Below are positions 56,255 through 64,000 of a stretch of 64,000 nt of DNA, one piece after another. The stretch is from Artemia franciscana. Taxonomy: Eukaryota; Arthropoda; Branchiopoda; Anostraca; Artemiidae. The stretch lies in assembly GCF_032884065.1 (NCBI RefSeq), contig NC_088879.1, positions 16,224,489-16,288,488 on the forward strand, read 5' to 3'. Each line of letters opens with the position of its first letter. The first letter of the stretch is position 1. The translations under genes and the position numbers were made by a program. The notes under the pieces were generated by a model. That model saw nothing but the letters and a program-made list of their open reading frames with translations. It was not told where the DNA came from and made no database searches.

Positions 56255-58857
56255 GTATGCATATATCTCCCAATTTTATACTTAAAACTGTAACTGCTAT
56301 TTATTTTGAATGGTAATTCTAATTAAAGTTATTGTTTGATAATTGCAATTACGATTAAAATTGTTAACAATGAGAATTGTAATAAATCAGCATCACATCT
56401 TATTCCTACATACAATATAAAGAAACATGTAGTTGTTTTGTTTTTTCGTTTTGTTTAGCAAATTATTGAAGGGTAGGCATATAATAAGCACAAATTTCAC
56501 TGAGGTCAAAAGGAAATGCTTATGCTCCATATTAGAGAGGGTGAAGATACGACCGATTACTTTATAATTTTTGAAAACAAAATCGTTAAATTTTAGGAAC
56601 CTAAATTTATTATTTAATTTTATTTAATTAACAAATAACAAGTCAAATATATCTACTCGGGAGTCATTGCTAGATTTGAAGCTTTATTTTCATCAATAAT
56701 GAAATTTCTGGAAGACAAAAGGGAAAAATAAGACTGTAAGATTTTCAGCACTATAGGGGTAATAAATACCTTATAATTAGAATACATTGTCGCTGTTACC
56801 GACAGCTAAACAAAAATTTTCAATATACAATCAAACTAACAGCAACGGGCTAATGAACCAGTTCATGTGTTTTTGATGCATTCTAACGAGCCAAAATTGT
56901 AATTTCGAAAGTGTTCATTTTGATGCATTAGAAAGTACGCTTCAATAGACACTACATTCTGGGACGCTCTGTATATTATATAATCTTTTGTCACACCAGA
57001 CCTATGACCATGATCTTTAAAATCAATGGGGGAGGGGGGGGGGACTGTTTCAGCCATTAAATAACAGACAGATGGACACTTTTGTAATTAGTCACAAATT
57101 GGCAGGAGGGAGTCAGACGCCTAAGCTTATGCCCTCCTCAGTACAATCCTATCCACCCCTTTAATGACTTTCAATAATAAATAAGGGGTTTAAAAATACC
57201 TTCCCTGAAAACGGGTTTCAAATGCTGAAAATACCCATTCGAAATGAAGATATTTTCTTGATTCTAGAAAGCGATAGAATTCTTCAATTTAGAAGAGGGT
57301 TATAGGACAACAAAAATTCTCACTGTAATTATATATAGTATTCGCAAAGTCATCCGCTGACGATTAAAATCGATGGTTAACATACAACAGAATATGGGAT
57401 GGATAATGGAACAGAAGAAAGGAAATGATAGTCTCATTCGTCAGAATACTAGTCCCTTGTCATGCTAGAAATTAATTGCAATCATTAGCTGGGTGAAATC
57501 GGATTTTTTTTAGTTTTCTGGATTTTATATGTGCAGATAAATATTACAAAGCTATAGTTTAGTTGAATATGAAACAATACTTTGAACATGAAATTTGAAG
57601 GTTGAATATTATTTTGAACATGAAATTAGAAGGCTAGCTGATAAATCTCATTTCAAAGTTTCAGTCCTAAACTATACACCACCATGCCATGATACGCATC
57701 AAACGATTCCTATAGGATTCACAAATTTGTAACATAAAGTTAGCTGCAAATAAACATAATCTAAATTAAAAAATTAACACAAAACTAAGGCCCATGACCC
57801 AATACGATCAATACCATTTCCGACAATTCAAGTTGAATGACCTCCGAAGTGAAAGGTTTCCCAATATATTACTAAAGTAAAAAGAAATTTGATGTGCTTT
57901 TTTTTAACAATACCTCAATGGCAATAAAACTTCTATCGTAAAGTCAAACAGACGAGTTAAAATTAATATTAAGGCCAGTAGTTCCAAAATATTTATCATC
58001 ACCATCTCTTAAACACTTCCCGTTAAAAAAAGTTTCTTCAAAAGCCTATTTCCTCATTGGTTTTTATTCCTGTCATTATTAACTATCCTTATTGCAACTA
58101 TTAACACTATGAATTTTGGGGATAATAACTAAACAAAACCAAACTATTCCTAAAGTGCTGACAATTATATATTGACATTATATTATTGTCAGATCATTGA
58201 CAATATGGGAGATCCTGTCAGGGGCGGCTTTAGAAAAAATCGATGCCTTTGAAGTTCCTTCTCAAACTTGTTCTTCTTCTGCACTTTGTACTTTCCTCAC
58301 ATAACAGTAGGCTAATATATAGGCACTGAGTCAAATGTCACCGGGACATTAAATATAATCAACAGTTCCCACAGTGAGGGAGAGGCAAGTTCTCTTTACA
58401 AACATATTCACAATATTCTCCTCTTTAACAAATTCATCCAATCAGCAATTTTTCACTTGATTAAAACAATACTATGGCTTAGCATGTCTGTAATATTGGG
58501 CAAAAATGAAGTTACAACACGTCTTTTATTATTCCAAGAAATATTTATCCGTTTGTTTTAGTAGCGGTCCACTCACAATAAAATTTTACTAATTCAGAGA
58601 CTTAGCTAGCGCTAATTGAACACAATCAGAATTTTTCAGCTAATCAGTAATTCTATGAAAAATTTGACTGGCTCAAAGTAGCACTAGCTAAATTACAGTA
58701 TTAGCAAAATTTGATTGTCATTATAATGTCATGCAACTGATAGTTTCCAATGCTCAGGTTTTTGTTTGTTTTTTAATCATCAGAGGAATAAGCGCAATGG
58801 CAAATAAGTTTAAAATGACTTTGCACAAAGTTTAATACAATGAGTTCTGTTCTAGTA
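56255..58857. other. Unassigned AT-rich DNA
   Basis: No convincing gene. It contains a G-rich run near 57030 and short local repeats (TTGAACATGAAATT twice near 57590 and 57620). Confidence 0.4.
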
Positions 58858-59090
58858 CAAGGCCATATCCAGGGGGGGGGGGGGAAGTACCGGGTTATAA
58901 ACCTCCTCCCCCCCCCCGCAATTTTTGTCCGACTCACAAAAAAGTAACCAATATATACATAAACAAAATTTTTGATGCGTTTTGTAATGGTTTTTTTGGT
59001 AGACTTTTGTGAACTTTTGGTAAACTTTGGTAAACTTCTGGAACTAAGATTACTCCCCCATCCAGAACAGAAATGCTGAATACGGCCTTG
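58858..59090. mobile_element. 233-bp MITE-like TIR element
   Basis: The left end CAAGGCCATATCCAG and the right end (reverse strand) CAAGGCCGTATTCAG match with two differences. The interior has G12 and C9 runs, as in many TIR elements with C/G-rich subterminal sequence. Confidence 0.5.
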
Positions 59091-59716
59091 CTAATTCTCA
59101 GAAATTTATTCAAAACAGGAAACCATTAAAAGCTTAAATGCAAAATGGAAATAGTGGATTTTTGCCTCTTCTGAGATTAAAAAATCCTGGAAATAGCAGT
59201 ATTCCTCAGAAAATGATAAAATAGTGCAATTCAAAAACAAAATTACGTTTATAAAACTTTCTTTAAAAACAAAGAATAAAAAAGTGAAGTTGCATATCAA
59301 ATACAAAAATTAAATTACTACAAAATATACTACCTGAAGCTTTGGACTAAGCGTGTATTTTCCAAATACCAATTGCCGTATATTAAAATTGGATATAACT
59401 TCTTTTTGCACAATAGATACAGACCCAGAACTATTCTGAAACACTAAAATATACTGATCACAGCTTTTCCTGCTAGTATAGCAGCTTATTTCTTAAAATT
59501 CAATTGGCACATTTAGCCAGTATTCACACCTGTTATACATACGTTTTCTTCACTTTTTGTAAAGTACTTTTTTCCAGCGTCGACATATTTGCGTTCTTTT
59601 CATTGGCGTTTTTAGAAACTTGATTATTAATTAAGTTGTTCATCTTGCTAGGTGGTATATAAGGATTGTCGGATTCCAAACACCTGCAAAATAATGATAT
59701 ATCATAATAAAAATTA

Positions 59717-59718
<2 letters not shown>
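59091..59718. other. Unassigned DNA
   Basis: AT-rich with no recognisable feature. Confidence 0.4.

Positions 59719-59808
<90 letters not shown>
59719..59808. repeat. (TA)n microsatellite
   Basis: About 90 bp of pure TA, followed to about 59950 by TAATAATAT-type simple sequence. Confidence 0.95.
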
Positions 59809-59811
<3 letters not shown>

Positions 59812-60127
59812 GGCTACTTCAATGCAATAATGATATTATATTAATATGTATTATAATACTAATGTATAATAATATATTAGAGTGATAATAATAATGTTGT
59901 GTAATAACAATAATATGCAAAATAATAATATATCTATCTAATAATAAATAGATTCATAAATTTTTAAGAGTTTCGTGTACTAAAGACTTATTTTGTCCAT
60001 CCACAATACTTTAAGATAAAACAGTTCACGTTCGGACGAACGGAGAGCTAAACTATACTAAAGATGGTAGCTATTACCCCCAAAAAAAAAGAATTTAAAG
60101 ATTTTGGATGACACAGTGGATTGTATT

Positions 60128-60180
60128 TAGTCTTAACTAGTCTTAACTAGACTTAACTTAACTTAATTAGTCTTAACTAG
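60128..60180 (+). repeat. TAGTCTTAAC 10-bp tandem repeat
   Basis: Five imperfect copies of the decamer. Confidence 0.8.
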
Positions 60181-61624
60181 AACTACGTACTCAGTTGATT
60201 TTCACGGCCAACAATAAAGGAAACAAAATAAACGAGAAGTTTGACATAAAAGGTAAAGTGGTGAAGCCTGTACAACGTAAAGCAATTGAACTGACTGATT
60301 TGAACTCAATTAATTCGACTAAATTGAATTGACTAACAAATTTGCAAATTTGAATTGACTAACTATTAATAATGAGCGAGTCCCGTCAGGACAGTTGTAC
60401 TACTTCATGCATACACAGGAGAAACGAAACGATATTAGCACGGATAAACTCCTAAATAAAGCGGTATTAGAGAGAAACGATTTTGAATAGATTAGGAATT
60501 GAGTAGCCAAAACGGGGCTTCTGTCTAAGAGTAGCATGTAATGAACAATTATAGAAATGGATGCTAGAGGCATTGGTAACCTGTTCTCATCCTCTACTAT
60601 GTCACATTTTTTAAGTGTTTCTCTGAAATTATGCCATTTTCCCCCTGTACTTGGTGACCATTAGAATTTCGATGATCAAAAACTGTTAACTATAGGTTAA
60701 GAATTCCCTTTTTTGAATACCTCCAGCCCCCCCCCCCTAGCCCCCTTAGTACAAGAACACCAAAGAAACCCGTTTTGAAAAAAAAATGTCAAATGAAAAT
60801 CCAAAATTTCAAAAAAAAGGCTTAAAATGCTGATGTGTCTTTTTTCTTCGTTTTTATTATTGGTCGTATTTTCTTTTTTTTTTTATCTTCAAGTCCTTTC
60901 TCTTTCTTTCTCTCTCTATCTTTCTCTGTCATCTTTCTATTCTTATTTTCTTCACCTTTTCTTTATCTTAATTTTTCGTTATTTTCAGGGAACTAGAATA
61001 TCGTGCAGTGCTGTTTAAAAGCTCGTTTCAAAGCTAGCTCTTACGTCAACGTACTGTTCAGAAATTTATCGCGATGGCGAAATCGGTATAACAGCCACAA
61101 CTAATGGCATGTATTTTGTGTTTTCGTTCGCCTATTTGCAAACGTTAATTTTTTGGGAGATATGAGAGACATGTTTTCTTTAGAAAGATTCTGGAGAATC
61201 TGTTCTGAGGGTACTTGAGGAAGTCAAAAAGATTTACGGATAGTGCAAGCACTGCCAGTGCCAATTGTTATCCAATTCTCTCCTTAATGTATAAATTTCC
61301 GCGTACATGTCTGATTTCTGACAATACATCTTAGAAACCATCCTCAGTTTTAACAAATTGCCAGGGATTATTGACGTATTCTTTTTCAAAAAATGATCAA
61401 TAACGAAGCATATTCCAAGTTTGGAAAACGAATTTGTAAAAAAAATTCAAACTCCCGGGATTTGAAGATAAATTGCCTGTCCTTTATAATTTTCCATTTA
61501 TATACTCTTCAATCACGTTCTTATACTTGAGGCTGTCCATAAGTGAAAATATCGACTCAAAAGAAACCAGAAACAGAGGCAAGGCATGCATGTAAGAATA
61601 TAAAAAAGGAAGTACCGAAACCAG
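60181..61624. other. Unassigned DNA with pyrimidine tract
   Basis: 60835-60990 is a TTTCTTTCTCTC-rich pyrimidine tract and 60726-60750 a C-rich run. No gene. Confidence 0.45.
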
Positions 61625-61960
61625 TTTAAAAATAAAAGGGAAGTCGTCATAGGGAGATAACAGTTGCATTGTAAAGTATTATCCTGTCCGTGAGAACAGG
61701 GGTTCGATTCCTAGTGTCACTTGTTCTTTGGTTTGCAAAGAGGGTTAGTAGCGTGACACTGAAAGCTTAGCCAGAATCGACCCAGCTTTCGATTAGTATC
61801 TGGAGAAATCTGGGAAAGGTAAACAGAACAGGTGTTCAAAAGCACAGGATGGCTGACCCCCAGCCCCTCCCCATTCCGCTTCCAGGCTAAAGGACTATGA
61901 AATGAAAATCAGCACCGTCGGTAGGGATTGTAAGGTCCAAACCCGTACTCTTAACCTTTT
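61625..61960 (+). mobile_element. tRNA-derived SINE
   Basis: Around 61660-61722 the sequence is tRNA-like. CCTGT CCGTGAG AACAGG forms an anticodon-arm-like hairpin, and GGTTCGATTCC is a perfect B box. The D arm is degenerate. The body that follows (GTGACACTGAAAGCTTAGCC, GACCCAGCTTTCGATTAG, CACAGGATGGCTGACCC, AGCACCGTCGG) reads like a conserved SINE body. It ends near AAGGTCCAAACCCG. Confidence 0.6.
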
Positions 61961-62984
61961 TTTTACCTTAACAAACTTCAACAGATAGTAAGTATAAAAG
62001 AAAATCGATAATCGTTTACTTCGTCTTAATCACACTAAAGGTAACTTGATAAGTTGAATTACGGCGTTTTTTGCCTTTGGAGGGAAACCTTTTTGTTAGC
62101 CACGAATTTCTCTTCTTTTTCGACTAAGACTATTCTTACAAGTATCTCAGCCATGTAAAACAAATAGAATATGAGCAGCAAATAAGTTGAGAATAACCTC
62201 TCTTTAAAGTTACTAGGTTATATAGGAAACAGTAGCCGACATCCAGTTCTGGATCAGGTCAACATTTGGGTCCAGATTTGGGGAAAGCCTATCGTCTCCT
62301 TTTTATGCTCTTTTTTCCAGCTGTATCACTTTGAAAAGCGGGTCTCACACAGGCAAATTTAATCTTTCTACCAAATTATGCTATGAAACATTTATCTGAC
62401 TACATTCCAGAAGATAATTATCTTACCAAAAACACTGTCTCCCAACCATACAAAAATGACTCTTTGGGACAAAATTCGAGATAATTAAAATAGAGACAAG
62501 AGATCAGGTTTCAGATTTACGTTCAATTAAATTGTCTGAAAGTCTTTTCTAAAAGCTTACTTAAGACATACTAAGCAAACTAGTTCAGTGGCTACATTTC
62601 AAAGTTCAAATTCTAGCCTAAAGAAAAGTTAGAATTCCTGGGAAATATACTCTGGCTTTCTTCGTTAAACATTGGTGGCTCTAAGATTTAAATTATCCTC
62701 AAAGTCTGAGGTTCTTCCTCTTTTATCAAGACCAATGGATGTCGATACTATCAGTATAAATAAAGCAAAAATCATATACGGAACCATACTTAGTTCAAGA
62801 ATATCAAAATCATCACTTTACTACTATCGTGCACAAAAGAAAGTATCTTCCATCTTAATAGTTTTACAAGAGACCGAGAATAATGTTTGGAAGCATTTCT
62901 TGAGATTTAGCACTGTATATGTGATCGAAATATCCAGTATATTTTTTTTTCACTGTCTTATAAAAGGATTTGTCCCTATTCAAA
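61961..62984. other. Unassigned DNA
   Basis: One open frame at 62672-63010 has no family resemblance and lacks support. Confidence 0.4.
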
Positions 62985-63570
62985 CTGTTATTTATCTTCA
63001 TGAAACTTAGCATGGAATGTTCAAACTTGGCTGGTAATTGGATTTTTAAATGATGGACAGATTTTTCTTCTTTTTTTCTTTTTTTGCACTCCAGGTTTCT
63101 TGGTAACATCAGTAACATAATTACGTCATGGTACCAGGTTATGATGGTAAATTCAAACTTGAAAAGCTTGATTTATGGAGATATATCCGAGCTTGACTTG
63201 TGATTTGATCACAAAGTAATGAGAGTAGATCTTCTTTATTCATTTTTTTCTACTCCAGACTCCTTGAATCATGTTATATTACCAGGTTAACGTGGTAAGT
63301 CCAAGCGTGACAATTTTGAATTATAGTAGTTTTTTTTTTCTCTGTAATATGTTTTTTTTTTCTCTGTACTCCTGACTCTTTGTAGTATGTCATGATACCA
63401 GGTTACCATGGTATGTCCAAGCTTAATAAGCTTGATTTAAGGTGGCATGTCCAAGTTTACCTGCTGATTTGATTACAAAGTAAAGAAAATAGGTCTTTTA
63501 TTAATCCTTTTATTGGCACTTGTGGTTCTCTGGAGCATGTCATGTTACCAGATTACCAAGGTAAGTTGCC
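62985..63570 (+). repeat. ~150-bp tandem repeat, about four copies
   Basis: The phrase order ACTCC...TCTTG/TTGAATCATGT, ACCAGGTTA..TGGTAAGTCCAAGC, TTGATTT, TTGATCACAAAGTAA, TTTATTCATTTTT recurs near 63085-63130, 63253-63310, 63367-63425 and 63520-63565. Spacers are unequal and the third copy is shortened. Confidence 0.7.
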
Positions 63571-64000
63571 AAAGGTTGCCAAATGAAAAAGAAAAAACTT
63601 CGAGCCAGCTTTATGGAAACTTGAGCCTAGATGTAACACGTCATCCCGCCCAAAACTATAGGACGTATCTTACTTTTTCATAACTGTAAACGAGAACTTT
63701 CATAATTTTTGTGCGGAAAATGTATTTGCTCTAGAATTCAAAAGACAAAATTCTTTAAAAATTACATTTGGTATCTCAAAAATGTGACTGAATAACATAA
63801 ACAAACTAGTAAAATAAGTAATTTTTTGAAAGATGCATTAAAATATCTGTGGTCCAATCTGGCCCCTCTCCTCGTCCCACAATGAAGTACATGTACCTCT
63901 ATGAACGGGAGCTAGAGTTCGAGTCATACTTACTATACAAGTATTGATTGTTTTCTAAATCGCCTTTTATTTAGACCAAATAGGACTTATCTTACGACAG
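63571..64000. other. Unassigned DNA
   Basis: No recognisable feature to the window end. Confidence 0.4.

Noticed and set aside
60827..61018. Hydrophobic 63-codon open frame as a membrane protein
   Set aside because: It reads a T/C-rich tract, which encodes Phe/Leu/Ser by composition alone.
61660..61722. A functional tRNA-His (GTG in the loop)
   Set aside because: The D arm does not fold, the acceptor does not pair, and a SINE-like body follows.

Overview
This window looks like repeat-dominated nuclear DNA from an animal, probably an invertebrate and possibly an arthropod or crustacean. The support is an AT-rich base composition, very long (TA)n tracts, a eukaryotic initiator tRNA-Met sequence, a Kelch-type exon with an AG acceptor, and fragments of Penelope, RTE, CR1/Jockey-like, Helitron and SINE elements. 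I cannot name the species. No intact host protein gene was found. Almost all coding sequence belongs to mobile elements, and only the two Penelope ORFs are intact.

Layout. 1-4.4 kb: dispersed R1-type repeats, a 300-bp direct duplication, and a decayed RTE LINE. 4.4-15.2 kb: a giant inverted repeat with ~4.1-kb arms. It carries three copies of a four-member cassette of initiator tRNA-Met genes and pseudogenes, one copy inverted and two in tandem. The three best members keep all stems and a T5 stretch just downstream. 15.2-18.2 kb: a decayed Helitron with a TC/TA-rich 5' end, a swollen A-rich tandem-repeat interior, a broken helicase C-terminus, and two consecutive hairpin-CTAG 3' ends. 18.2-22.1 kb: (TA)n, a tandem array of ~180-bp palindromes, a tRNA-related SINE, and short satellite arrays. 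22.8-25.6 kb: copies of the R1 repeat.

25.6-36.3 kb: a decayed LINE with an ORF1 tail, an AP endonuclease and a reverse transcriptase. It is split by a 7.4-kb insertion of a young Penelope-like element (PLE) array. That array has two full minus-strand units, each with one RT-GIY-YIG ORF, followed by a head-to-head pair of 5'-truncated copies. The whole insertion is bounded by a 12-bp duplication of LINE sequence. Each PLE pLTR contains a hammerhead-ribozyme-like motif.

36.3-48.3 kb: a nearly full minus-strand R1 copy, an isolated Kelch exon with a TGA in place of the conserved Trp codon, a minus-strand LINE 3' end, and a second LINE with CCHC knuckles, endonuclease and the start of RT. This second LINE is split by an RTE 3' fragment and by the best-preserved R1 element, whose 5' end is a near-perfect 111-bp inverted repeat. 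48.3-64 kb: mostly AT-rich unassigned sequence, with an RTE tail, a three-copy ~190-bp repeat, two TIR elements, a tRNA-derived SINE and a ~150-bp tandem repeat at the end.

The objects most worth pursuing are the tRNA-iMet cassette in the large inverted repeat, and the PLE array with its ribozyme-like pLTRs and inverted architecture.
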